A model generated the notes under the pieces. That model was not told the origin of the DNA, did not search any database, and saw nothing but the letters and a program-made list of their open reading frames with translations. A stretch of DNA of 64,000 nucleotides. Source: Candidatus Kuenenia stuttgartensis (GTDB lineage Bacteria; Planctomycetota; Phycisphaerae; Phycisphaerales; SM1A02). The stretch lies in NCBI GenBank assembly GCA_945902075.1, contig CAMDMA010000001.1, forward strand, positions 62,001-126,000. Reading direction: 5' to 3'. Shown here one piece after another: positions 8,847-16,961 of the stretch. The first letter of the stretch is position 1. Every line of letters begins with the position of its first letter. The position numbers and the translations under genes were made by a program.

Positions 8847-9756
8847 GGGGCGAATCCTTCGCGGTTGCGGTGTTCGACCAGAGTCGCATGTCGTCAAACG
8901 CCTCTGGCGCACGAGCCTCCGCATGACCGTCCGCAAATCCTGCGACGATCTCGCCTCCATTTCGTCGGCTGAGATTTCCCCACGACGCGGGATCGTCCTC
9001 GTCGTACGACGCGGCCCAAGTCCGAGTATCAAAGAACGGCGAGCGAACCCGGAAGTAACCCTCCGAAACCGCACTCGCATCTCCGCCGGGCGTCCCCTCC
9101 TGCCCGCGTGCACTCCCGAAGACGACGAGCGACGCCGGCTGCGCGATCTCAGAGAGTCGGGTCACATAGAACTTCCCATAGAGACCGAGAAACGCGCTGC
9201 TGAACCCGCCATAGTTTTCGTCGCCGCCGACCCACACGCTATTGAGCCCGAAACTCGGAAACACGCTTGTTTGGTAGAGGTAGTTTGAGATATCGGTTGT
9301 CTCAAGTTCACGCAAGACGCGCTCGTGTTCACCGAGATAGAGCGCGTCAAAGTTATGGCCGATGTAGGGCGCGAGCCGCCAAACCCAGCGATTTGCCGTC
9401 ACTCCAATTGTCTGCGTCGCGATCGGATTTCGATCCGCGTCATACGCAGGAAGCCCAGATTTGTAGCCAGGAAGAACCGCGCCGTTCGAATCCTGTGCAT
9501 ATTGCTGCCACGCACCAACGAGTTCGCGCGCGGCCGCAATCTCGCGAGCGCGCTCACTCGCTGTTCTCATACGCGAAAGTACCGGGAGAAGCGCTGAGAG
9601 CACCAACGCAAGAATCGCGAGTACGACAAGGAGTTCGACGAGCGTGAAACCCGCGAACTCGACCAAACCCCGCAGTGGACAGCGTCGGACGCGTCGCGCC
9701 GGAGCGGTGAGAGGTGTTTCGGTGCGCAGGACGGACACGTGATCGTTGGGGTACAT
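8827..9756 (-). CDS. Prepilin-type N-terminal cleavage/methylation protein, planctomycete pseudopilin-like
   Basis: 309 aa. A long leader (residues 1-36) ends in the prepilin peptidase site G|FTLVELL (Gly36, Phe37, Glu41 at +5), followed by a hydrophobic helix to about residue 60. The C-terminal RNGGEIVAGFADGHAEA resembles the H-x9-DG block of planctomycete type II pseudopilin-like proteins, but the usual His is replaced by Arg/Asn. It would be processed by prepilin peptidase and assembled into a pseudopilus or held at the membrane. It lies outside the main pilus operon and is convergent with the metal importer. Confidence 0.8.
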   Translation of the reverse strand: MYPNDHVSVLRTETPLTAPARRVRRCPLRGLVEFAGFTLVELLVVLAILALVLSALLPVLSRMRTASERAREIAAARELVGAWQQYAQDSNGAVLPGYKSGLPAYDADRNPIATQTIGVTANRWVWRLAPYIGHNFDALYLGEHERVLRELETTDISNYLYQTSVFPSFGLNSVWVGGDENYGGFSSAFLGLYGKFYVTRLSEIAQPASLVVFGSARGQEGTPGGDASAVSEGYFRVRSPFFDTRTWAASYDEDDPASWGNLSRRNGGEIVAGFADGHAEARAPEAFDDMRLWSNTATAKDSPLTPSGG

Positions 9757-10129
9757 GCGCGAAAAAACGGTCAGGTGGAAACGGCGAATAAGCGTTGAAC
9801 CAGTGCGAAACCCGCGAGTTCAGTGCCGAGCGGAGCACGGAATGTAGCAGGGCTTCGCATGGCTCCCACCTCACCCCGGATAAGGTCTACGCCCGAAAAC
9901 TCGATTAATCCCGATGCGAAACGAAAATCCTTGCCGAAAGCCGTACTTTCCACCGTGTTCGTAATCTCGCGAACTAGTCTCACACGAAGAACTGTTTCAC
10001 ATCCAAACGCTCTTGAATCGCGAACAAGTGGGGTGACCCTCGCGCAAGCCTCGCGCAAGCCTCGCAGGCGCGCACCCTGTTCAAGCATCCGACACAAGCC
10101 TCCGACACAAGCATCCGACACAAGCATCC
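9757..10129. other. Intergenic region between divergent genes, with a prepilin-like remnant and short repeats
   Basis: 373 bp without a convincing gene. The minus-strand track ORF 9771-10136 ends in ELAGFALVQRLF, echoing EFAGFTLVELL of the adjacent pseudopilin; the DNA matches at about 21 of 28 positions. CGCGCAAGCCT occurs twice at about 10041-10062, and a 13-bp repeat occupies the last 39 bp. No clear terminator or Shine-Dalgarno is seen. Confidence 0.5.
10091..10129 (+). repeat. 13-bp tandem repeat x3 abutting a start codon
   Basis: Units are GACACAAGCCTCC, GACACAAGCATCC, GACACAAGCATCC; the next three bases are the ATG at 10130. The repeat occupies the place where a Shine-Dalgarno would be. 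Confidence 0.9.
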
Positions 10130-11176
10130 ATGTCAAATCACACGCTCGCCGTCCTCCTTTCGACCGCGGTATTACTCCCAGCGCAGTTCACTTTGTGTGC
10201 AGCCGCCGATTCCTTCTCCGTGCACCAATCCGCGCCCGCGCTCGACCGTTGGAACTACCCCTTCAATCCCACGCCGGGCTCGCGCATCGTTGCATCAACT
10301 TTTGGGAATGAAGCCGGCAGCGCGCTCTTCGATAATCGTGACGGTCAGTTCATCGTCGGTTTCAATACTGGCGCCGAGGTCCCAGTCGGGCAAGGTGCTC
10401 CGAACTACAACATTACTGCCTGCACGGTCGAGATCACTGTCGCGAATGATTTCGTCGTCGAGTACGACCGAACGGTCGATCCCTTCACGGCGTTTCTCCG
10501 GCCTGATGATCCGGCGTATGTTGAAGATTCCGACCCCGGACAACCAATCGAACTCTACGGGACCGGCTTCCGCAATGGCTTTTCTCGCGCCGACTGGGTC
10601 GAGACGAGTCCGTTCACGGTGAGCGGTTTGAATGCGCTGAATCCCCGCGTGCGCAATGCGTTTCCGATCGTGGTTGACGCGGGTGGCGCGTGGGTTGATG
10701 TCTCAAACTCGGTACGCGATCGTTGGACACCCGCCCCGTTTGCCGTGGGTGAAATCGACGGGCTCAAGCCTGGCTCATTGATCGCGGCTGGATCGGTCAT
10801 GCGATTCACGCTTGATGTTGCACGCGCAGACGTGCAGTCGTTTCTCCGCGATTCTGTCGAGAGCGGAAAGTTGCGCCTCACGATTTGCTCGCTGACGAAG
10901 GTTGTCCAACAGGGCGGGAACTATCCGCAGTTTTATTGCCGCGAGAACCCAATCGTCACCGCGACGGGCATCGGCGACGCAACGCTCTCGCTTGAGGGAA
11001 CGATCGGTTCGTGCGGCGCAGCTGACCTCGATTGCGACGGGATAGTTGGCGCGGCGGACCTTTCACTTCTGCTTTCCGCCTGGGGAATGAACGGTGCAGG
11101 CGACCTCGACGACGATGGATTCGTCGGCGCAGCGGATCTCTCGCTGCTGTTGGCCGCCTGGGGCACCACGGCCTGA
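10130..11176 (+). CDS. Secreted protein with C-terminal paired dockerin-like (GC-type) repeats
   Basis: 348 aa with a signal peptide (hydrophobic core about 6-24, likely cut near CAAA|D). The central 250 residues are beta-rich, with no domain I recognise. The last 56 residues hold two calcium-loop repeats, DLDCDGIVGAADL and DLDDDGFVGAADL, each followed by SLLLxAWG. This is the dockerin-like tail common in Phycisphaerae secreted proteins. The same tail is found on the large protein at 39853. Because no cellulosome scaffold is evident here, the tail may serve surface attachment or sorting; that is inference. Confidence 0.8.
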   Translation: MSNHTLAVLLSTAVLLPAQFTLCAAADSFSVHQSAPALDRWNYPFNPTPGSRIVASTFGNEAGSALFDNRDGQFIVGFNTGAEVPVGQGAPNYNITACTVEITVANDFVVEYDRTVDPFTAFLRPDDPAYVEDSDPGQPIELYGTGFRNGFSRADWVETSPFTVSGLNALNPRVRNAFPIVVDAGGAWVDVSNSVRDRWTPAPFAVGEIDGLKPGSLIAAGSVMRFTLDVARADVQSFLRDSVESGKLRLTICSLTKVVQQGGNYPQFYCRENPIVTATGIGDATLSLEGTIGSCGAADLDCDGIVGAADLSLLLSAWGMNGAGDLDDDGFVGAADLSLLLAAWGTTA

Positions 11177-11205
11177 CCTCGCCTCGAAGGCGTGAGCTCA
11201 GGCGC

Positions 11206-11505
11206 TTATCCGAGCCGAGGGCTTGGCCGAGCATAGACCGGCGCGAGCCGACGCCGTACTCGCTCTGCGATGCTCTCAAGCATCCGCTCAACTTCCGTCG
11301 TTGCGATTTCAAGTACCGCGGCGATTTCATGCACCGTCAGTTCCTCGGTGTATCGCAGCATGAGCACGAGACGCTCGCGTCGCGTGAGTTCACGGGTGAG
11401 TTCGTTCACGATTGTGCCATGCCGAGTGGTAGGAATCGCCGAAGCCTCGCTGACGACTCCGCTCGCATGACCTAGGGCGACCTTCGCTGGATCCTTGCGC
11501 GTCAT
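11206..11505 (-). CDS. Small protein consisting of a sigma-70 region 4-like helix-turn-helix
   Basis: 99 aa. Residues about 39-80 (LTRRERLVLMLRYTEELTVHEIAAVLEIATTEVERML) form a canonical sigma-70 region 4 / LuxR-type helix-turn-helix. No region 2 is present, so it cannot act as a complete sigma factor. It could be a standalone DNA-binding regulator, a phage-type sigma fragment, or an anti-sigma-like competitor. It lies downstream of the pilus operon on the same strand, 77 bp beyond gspF, and is convergent with the dockerin gene. Confidence 0.65.
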   Translation of the reverse strand: MTRKDPAKVALGHASGVVSEASAIPTTRHGTIVNELTRELTRRERLVLMLRYTEELTVHEIAAVLEIATTEVERMLESIAERVRRRLAPVYARPSPRLG

Positions 11506-11581
11506 AACCCGTCCCTTCTGCCGTCATCCATGACGACAGGGGGAGCATACACCGGAACAGACTTCGTGTGCCCGGCGAACA

Positions 11582-12829
11582 TCAACCGGCAATCACCTTC
11601 GCAACCGAGAAAAGCGGTAGAAGGAGCGCAATGGCAACTGCGCCAAGAACCGAGCCGAACACGAGAATGAGCACCGGCTCGATCAAACTTGTTGCCTGTT
11701 TCAGCGCTGTTTCGAGATCTTCCTCAGAGAAATCAGCCGCGCGCGCGAGCACCTCGGCAAGGCGACCAGTGCGCTCGCCCGCCGCGACCATCGACACCAC
11801 TGTTGGCGGCAGAAGAGTCTCCGCGCGGAGTGCCTCGACGAGCGAGCCGCCATCACGAAGTTTGAGATCAATCGCATCCCAAAACGCCAAGGCAATCGGA
11901 CTTCGAGAGAGGCCTCGACAGATCGCGATGGCGTCGAGGAGATGAATCCCGCTCGCAAGCAAGGTTCCCAATGTCCGGCACGACACCGCAACGAACGCCA
12001 GTCGTGCCAATCGCCCGATGACTGGCAGGCCAAAGCGCACACGATCGACGAATCCGGACCACGCCGATGAACGCACAAAGAACGAGATCGCAACGCATGC
12101 CACCACAAGCGCAAGCCCGATTGCAATGCCATTTGTTCGAATTGCATCACTCGCACCAAGCAAGATCTTCGTAGGAAGCGGAAGCTCAGCACCGCGATCA
12201 CTATAAATCTTTGCAAACCGTGGCAGTACGAACACTAAGAGTGCGACCACGACGACAACTCCGGCACCGAGCATGAAAAATGGATAGGTGGCTGCCGCGC
12301 GCAACTGTCGTGTGAGCCGATCGCTGCGCTGAAGGTGCTCCGCTGCGCGAAGGAGCATGGGACCAAGTTGACCCGTCGACTCCGCCGCGCGCGCGAGCGC
12401 GACAACGATCGTGGGAACCTCTCGTCCGCGCCGCGTAAATGCTGTTGAAAGTGGAATTCCCGACTCAACATCTGCCGCAAGTGCCGCGACGAAAGGTCGA
12501 AACTCAGGGCGTACGCCCTCCTGGGCTGCGGCTGCGAGCGCTTCCGAAATCGGGACTCCGGCGTCCGACATCGTCCCGAGGTGGCGACACAGTGCGGCGA
12601 GATCCCCTCGCCGTGCTCGGTTCGCACGCGATGTCGATGCGACGCGAGCGTCGGCAGCGATGGCTTCGTCGCGTCCGATCGCAAGTACCGTCTTTCCCTC
12701 ACTTCGTAACTTTCGTGCCACATCGTGCGGGGATGCTGCCGAAAGCGTACCGACCGACTCGCGACCATCCGCATCAATTGCGCGGTAAGCGAAAGTCGCA
12801 CGAGGTTCGTTTCGGACTTCAGTGGACAT
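11582..12829 (-). CDS. gspF: Type II secretion / type IV pilus inner-membrane platform protein (GspF/PilC family)
   Basis: 415 aa. It has two GspF cytoplasmic four-helix domains (about 85-205 and 290-410), each beginning LxxLxxAGVPI-like (LGTMSDAGVPISEAL; LGTLLASGIHLLDAI). Hydrophobic segments lie near 180-205, 225-255 and the C-terminus (LIEPVLILVFGSVLGAVAIALL). The first 60 residues resemble the N-terminal (F)AYRAIDADGRE segment of GspF. It anchors the assembly ATPase and drives pseudopilin insertion. A GGAGAG Shine-Dalgarno lies 5 nt before the ATG. The preceding gene is the ATPase, 27 bp away. Confidence 0.93.
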   Translation of the reverse strand: MSTEVRNEPRATFAYRAIDADGRESVGTLSAASPHDVARKLRSEGKTVLAIGRDEAIAADARVASTSRANRARRGDLAALCRHLGTMSDAGVPISEALAAAAQEGVRPEFRPFVAALAADVESGIPLSTAFTRRGREVPTIVVALARAAESTGQLGPMLLRAAEHLQRSDRLTRQLRAAATYPFFMLGAGVVVVVALLVFVLPRFAKIYSDRGAELPLPTKILLGASDAIRTNGIAIGLALVVACVAISFFVRSSAWSGFVDRVRFGLPVIGRLARLAFVAVSCRTLGTLLASGIHLLDAIAICRGLSRSPIALAFWDAIDLKLRDGGSLVEALRAETLLPPTVVSMVAAGERTGRLAEVLARAADFSEEDLETALKQATSLIEPVLILVFGSVLGAVAIALLLPLFSVAKVIAG

Positions 12830-12856
12830 GGAGTCTCTCCCTGCGTGCGAAGCCCC

Positions 12857-14590
12857 TTAGGACGCAGTCGCCAGCACGACTTCCTCAAACGTGGTCTGCC
12901 CTTCTCGAACCTTCTCAAATCCATCTGCGCGCATCGCACGATGGCCAGCTGCACGCGCGGTCTGCGCCAGTTCTTGAAGCGAAGCCCCGCGAGCAACCGC
13001 GGCAGTGAAAGACTCGTCTGGGATAAGTAACTCGAAGACACCAATTCGACCGGCGAATCCGCTACCACGACATCGAGCACAACCAGCGCCGCGCGAAAAC
13101 ACGGAGCATGTTCCAGCGACAGCCTCAACTTCGGCGCGCACATGGGATTCAGGCTCGAAACTTTCACGACAATGTGGACAGATACGCCGCACAAGCCGCT
13201 GCGCCAACACACCGCGAACCACAGCAGCAACGAGATACGGCTCAACGCCGACATTCACGAGTCGCGTAATCGCACTGATGGAGTCGTTGGTGTGAAGCGT
13301 CGAAAATACAAGATGCCCCGTAAGCGCGGCCTGAACCGCGGTCGTCGCTGTCTCGTTATCGCGAATCTCACCAACCATCACAATATCTGGGTCTTGACGC
13401 AACATAGCTCGGAGTGCAGCTGCGAAGGTGAACCCCGCCCGCTCATTGACTTGAAACTGATTTACTCCGGGAAGCGTTGCTTCAATCGGATCCTCAACGG
13501 TCGAGATGTTGCGCTCCGCACCATTGAGGCTCGCGAGTACTGAGTACAGCGTCGTCGACTTTCCGCTTCCAGTCGGTCCGGTGACGAGCGCGATTCCATT
13601 TGGTCGCGCGATGACATCCTTCCAACGTTCGAGGATCTGCGTCCCCATGCCAAGTCGCTCGAGCGGCACAAGTGAGGCACGGCTGTCGATGATTCGGATG
13701 ACAACCTTTTCACCGTGGCGGCCTGGCATCGTCGAAACGCGCAAATCGATGGGACGACCCTCAAGCATCACATGAATGTCACCGTCTTGAGGAAGTCGGC
13801 GCTCGGAAATATCAAGCCCAGCCATGATCTTGATGCGACTCGCGATTGCAGCCGCCATTTTCCAAGGCGGATCGACTTTCTCAAACAGCCGACCGTCTAT
13901 GCGAAACCGGATCCGAAGTCGCCGATCACCAGGCTCGACATGAATGTCGCTTGCTCCCTCATGCACTGCACTCCACAAAAGCCAATTGACCGTCTTCACA
14001 ACTGGCGAATATCCCGCGAGATCACGCAGGTCTTCAATCTCTGCGACCTCACGTTCCACCACACTAAATGATTGCTCGTCCACATTTCCCACGATGTCGT
14101 CGATCACGAACACATTCGCCGCGGGCACGTACGCCTCAAGCGCCGCTCGGATCTCGCACGCCGTTGTCGCAACGATCTGTACCGACTTCGATGTACGGCG
14201 ACGGATTTCCTCGAAGAGATAGAGATTTGCAGGCTCCGCAACCGCTACGGTGAGCACGTCGCGAACAAGAAACAGCGGCAACACCAGGTGCTCAAGAAGA
14301 TATTCCCGAGGAAGAACTTCAAGCACCTTTGGATCAGCAATGCGCGCAATGTCGCGAGCAAACGGAATACCGTAGCTCTCTGCGACCGCTTCCATCACAT
14401 CGTGATCCGTGACGAAACCAAGTTCTACGAGCGTCTCTCCGAGCAGTCGGCGGTGCCCTTTCTCCTTCTGGTGCTCAAGCGCGTCGCCGAGTTGCTTTGG
14501 CGTGATGAGTCCGCGACCGATGAGCATCTCGCCAAGCTGAAGTCGCGGCAAGCGGTCAACAATTGCTTGATGTCGTGGGAGTGCTCCCAT
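12857..14590 (-). CDS. gspE: Type II secretion / type IV pilus assembly ATPase (GspE/PilB family)
   Basis: 577 aa. The N-terminal MshEN/T2SSE_N domain (about 20-150, with LLGETLVELGFVTDHDV) resembles domains that bind cyclic di-GMP in MshE/PilB. Motifs: Walker A GPTGSGKST (about 337-345), Asp box, Walker B IVMVGEIRD, His box TGHLVFSTLHTND, and the C-terminal zinc tetracysteine CPHC (about 467) and CARC (about 503). It powers pseudopilus extension. It lies 3 bp after the STAS gene and upstream of gspF. Confidence 0.94.
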   Translation of the reverse strand: MGALPRHQAIVDRLPRLQLGEMLIGRGLITPKQLGDALEHQKEKGHRRLLGETLVELGFVTDHDVMEAVAESYGIPFARDIARIADPKVLEVLPREYLLEHLVLPLFLVRDVLTVAVAEPANLYLFEEIRRRTSKSVQIVATTACEIRAALEAYVPAANVFVIDDIVGNVDEQSFSVVEREVAEIEDLRDLAGYSPVVKTVNWLLWSAVHEGASDIHVEPGDRRLRIRFRIDGRLFEKVDPPWKMAAAIASRIKIMAGLDISERRLPQDGDIHVMLEGRPIDLRVSTMPGRHGEKVVIRIIDSRASLVPLERLGMGTQILERWKDVIARPNGIALVTGPTGSGKSTTLYSVLASLNGAERNISTVEDPIEATLPGVNQFQVNERAGFTFAAALRAMLRQDPDIVMVGEIRDNETATTAVQAALTGHLVFSTLHTNDSISAITRLVNVGVEPYLVAAVVRGVLAQRLVRRICPHCRESFEPESHVRAEVEAVAGTCSVFSRGAGCARCRGSGFAGRIGVFELLIPDESFTAAVARGASLQELAQTARAAGHRAMRADGFEKVREGQTTFEEVVLATAS

Positions 14591-14593
14591 CGG

Positions 14594-14929
14594 TTACCTC
14601 ATACTCCGTGCTGCGAGTTCCACACTCTCCGCGCATTCAAAACGGTCAGAGAGCCGCGTCAGTCGGATTGCTTCACGCACTGCATGCTGCGGCGCAACGA
14701 GACGAAGCGCGCCACCGAGCCGTGTCGTTTCCTCAGCAAGCCAAAGAAGACACTCGAGCGCAGCACTGTCGGCGAGCGTGACATTCGCGACATCAAGCAC
14801 GATGCTTCGAGCGCCATGCACAAACCGATCGCTGACTGTTCGGCGGAGCGCATCGGCGCCGTCCGACGCAAACTCTCCGCTCGCAATAACCAGTGCGACG
14901 GGTCCGTGTTCCTCCCAGGAGATCTTCAT
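14594..14929 (-). CDS. STAS-domain protein (anti-anti-sigma-like)
   Basis: 111 aa, a single STAS fold: beta strands (VALVIASGEF, SIVLDVANVTLA) and the phosphoacceptor region LADSAALECLLWL, where Ser in DSAAL sits where SpoIIAA-type proteins carry the regulated serine. It overlaps the upstream HD-GYP gene by 4 bp (ATGA) and precedes gspE by 3 bp. Such proteins normally switch partners by phosphorylation. No SpoIIAB-type kinase is seen nearby, so its partner may be the adjacent histidine kinase, the HD-GYP protein, or something elsewhere. Confidence 0.82.
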   Translation of the reverse strand: MKISWEEHGPVALVIASGEFASDGADALRRTVSDRFVHGARSIVLDVANVTLADSAALECLLWLAEETTRLGGALRLVAPQHAVREAIRLTRLSDRFECAESVELAARSMR

Positions 14930-16560
14930 GCTGCCTCCCCGAGTCTTCGGAGGTTTCGAATACCGATGCTGTCGATCGAAAGGGGCTCACGACTCGAAGC
15001 ATCAACGGCATCCAGGCTCGACGCATCACCCGATCCAGACGCAGCACAATCTTCCAAACCGACGTCATAGGTCGAGAGATCAAGTCGAAGAAAATGAGCC
15101 AAGAAAGTTGGATCAAACTGCGAGCCACCGAGCTTTGACATTTCGTTCAACACCTCGCTGCGACCGAGCTTCGCTCGGTAGGTTCGATTTGAACTCATCG
15201 CGTCAAATGTGTCCGCGATCGCAATGATGCGTGCAGCGACAGGAATTGTGTCGCCAGCCAATTCATGCGGGTACCCCCTGCCATCGAACCGCTCATGGTG
15301 ATGTAATACTCCATCAAGAACCGGTTCAAATCGCGGAATATCGCGGAGAATGCGCCACCCAATCACCGGGTGCTGCTTCACCTGACCGTACTCCTCATTC
15401 GTCAGCTTTCCTTGCTTTCGAAGCGCTGTTTCAGGCACACCAATCTTGCCAACATCATGGACGAGTCCAGAGATGTAAATATGCTTTACATCAGCCGCAG
15501 ACAAACCCGCTGCCATGGCAATCTGGCGGGAGAGAAGCGCGACGCGCTGAGAATGTCCACGGGTGTAGGGATCCTTCGCGTCAATGGCAGAGACGAGTGC
15601 GGAGAGGGCGCCAATGAACATGCGATCAAGATCGCGATAGAGCCGCGCATTATCGATAAATACGGACAGGTTTCCCGCTGCCGTTTCGACGAGTGTTCGT
15701 TCGCAATTTGACATCGCGCAGTCACCAACCCTCCGGTCACCAGCCGCGAGGACGCCGAAGTACTCGCCTTCGCGCCGTACGGGCGCAAGAACAAGATCGG
15801 TTCCCACAACCGCCGCGCTTTGAGGCGTTTGCACTGCGCCAAGTAGTTGCTCGGCAAGCGTGATATCCGCACCGCTCACGAGGAGTGACCCTGGTTCGAC
15901 ATCGAGTATTGCGGCAGCAGATCCATCGACGCGCAGCGCCGTCCATCGACATCCGAGGGTGTGCCGCACTTCATCAAGCGTGCGACGTGCGAATTCGCGG
16001 GGAGAAGTGCCGACCGCCATCTCATTTGAAAGCGAGTGGAGAAGGTGAAGTTCCTCCCAGGCCGTACTGAGTTGTGCACCAGCCTCGAGACCCGCGAGGC
16101 GCTCACTTTCGCTGCGAGCAAGTGCGCTCACAACATTGGCAAATCGGCCACTGGTGCGACGATCCCATGGCGGCAATGACCGCAACAGCGTTCGCGCGAT
16201 ACGTGCGTCAATGCCTGCGCGTTGCGCAAGGATATCCAGCGTTTCGCCTTCGATTCCCTCGTCAAGCAACGTCACTGCAACGAATCGTCCACCTGCGAGC
16301 AGCCTCGGGAGCCGTACAGGAACAACAAGCATCCCAAACATGGGCTCCGTCGCAGATTCGCTTCCAACAGATAAGCGCGCAACTGCCCTTGCAATAAAGC
16401 TGCGAGCGTAAGGCGACGCGCACAACGAGCGCATGAGAAACAGTGTGTCGGTTTCGAACGGATCACTCGCCACCGAATCCGCCGGTAGCAGCACACCGCC
16501 GACATCTCTGAGCGATAGCGCGAGTCCAGCGAGTCGATGCTCCGTGCTTTCGATCGTCAT
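14926..16560 (-). CDS. HD-GYP domain cyclic di-GMP phosphodiesterase with GAF-like sensor region
   Basis: 544 aa. Residues about 1-165 form an unassigned N-terminal domain. A GAF-like region spans about 170-310 (LSTAWEELHLLHSLSNEM...DNARLYRDLD). The catalytic HD-GYP domain (about 315-490) has HSQRVALLSRQIA, HDVGKIGVP (His-Asp about 366-367) and HHHERFDGRGYP (about 420-430). It is soluble, with no membrane segment. Degradation of cyclic di-GMP is the expected activity. It overlaps the response regulator upstream (ATGA) and the STAS gene downstream (ATGA). Its place inside the pilus operon suggests local control of pilus assembly. Confidence 0.9.
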   Translation of the reverse strand: MTIESTEHRLAGLALSLRDVGGVLLPADSVASDPFETDTLFLMRSLCASPYARSFIARAVARLSVGSESATEPMFGMLVVPVRLPRLLAGGRFVAVTLLDEGIEGETLDILAQRAGIDARIARTLLRSLPPWDRRTSGRFANVVSALARSESERLAGLEAGAQLSTAWEELHLLHSLSNEMAVGTSPREFARRTLDEVRHTLGCRWTALRVDGSAAAILDVEPGSLLVSGADITLAEQLLGAVQTPQSAAVVGTDLVLAPVRREGEYFGVLAAGDRRVGDCAMSNCERTLVETAAGNLSVFIDNARLYRDLDRMFIGALSALVSAIDAKDPYTRGHSQRVALLSRQIAMAAGLSAADVKHIYISGLVHDVGKIGVPETALRKQGKLTNEEYGQVKQHPVIGWRILRDIPRFEPVLDGVLHHHERFDGRGYPHELAGDTIPVAARIIAIADTFDAMSSNRTYRAKLGRSEVLNEMSKLGGSQFDPTFLAHFLRLDLSTYDVGLEDCAASGSGDASSLDAVDASSREPLSIDSIGIRNLRRLGEAA

Positions 16561-16958
16561 GCCACACGAACCTTTCGTTCCAGCAGCGCCTCGACCTCTG
16601 ACAAGAGTGCACGCGGCGAGAATGGTTTGTGGACGACGCGAGCAATGTTGGCACTATCCGCCTCTCCTTCTCGAAGGAGATGCCCGCGCGCGGTGAGCAT
16701 GAGAATTGGAATGTGCAAAAGCTGCGGATCGGCAGCCATCGCGGTCGCCAACTCGAGCCCCGACATCGCGGGCATTTGAAGATCTGTCACGACCAAATCG
16801 ACCGGATGGTCCTTAAGTATCGCGAACGCTTCATCGCCATCGCTCGCGGCTTCAACTTCGAAACCAGCGTTACGCAGCTTCAAAGCAACGACCTGCACGA
16901 TGTGTGCCTCATCATCAACGACGAGGATGCGTGCGGTGTTGAATGTTTGATTCTGCAT
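16557..16958 (-). CDS. Single-domain response regulator (CheY-like receiver)
   Basis: 133 aa, receiver domain only. The acidic pair Asp15/Asp16 (VVDDE), phosphoacceptor Asp59 (VVTDLQMP), Thr89 (LMLTARG) and Lys111 (VVHKPFSP) are all present, so it should be phosphorylatable. There is no output domain; it must act by protein contact, plausibly with the HD-GYP protein (4-bp overlap) or the pilus motor. The cognate kinase is probably the adjacent gene, whose stop codon is 3 bp upstream. Confidence 0.92.
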   Translation of the reverse strand: MQNQTFNTARILVVDDEAHIVQVVALKLRNAGFEVEAASDGDEAFAILKDHPVDLVVTDLQMPAMSGLELATAMAADPQLLHIPILMLTARGHLLREGEADSANIARVVHKPFSPRALLSEVEALLERKVRVA

Positions 16959-16961
16959 GTT

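Noticed and set aside
9823-10311. Plus-strand 162-aa ORF spanning the repeat upstream of the dockerin gene
   Set aside because: Out of frame with the dockerin gene, no signal or domain, and rich in Arg/Ser/Pro as in shadow frames.
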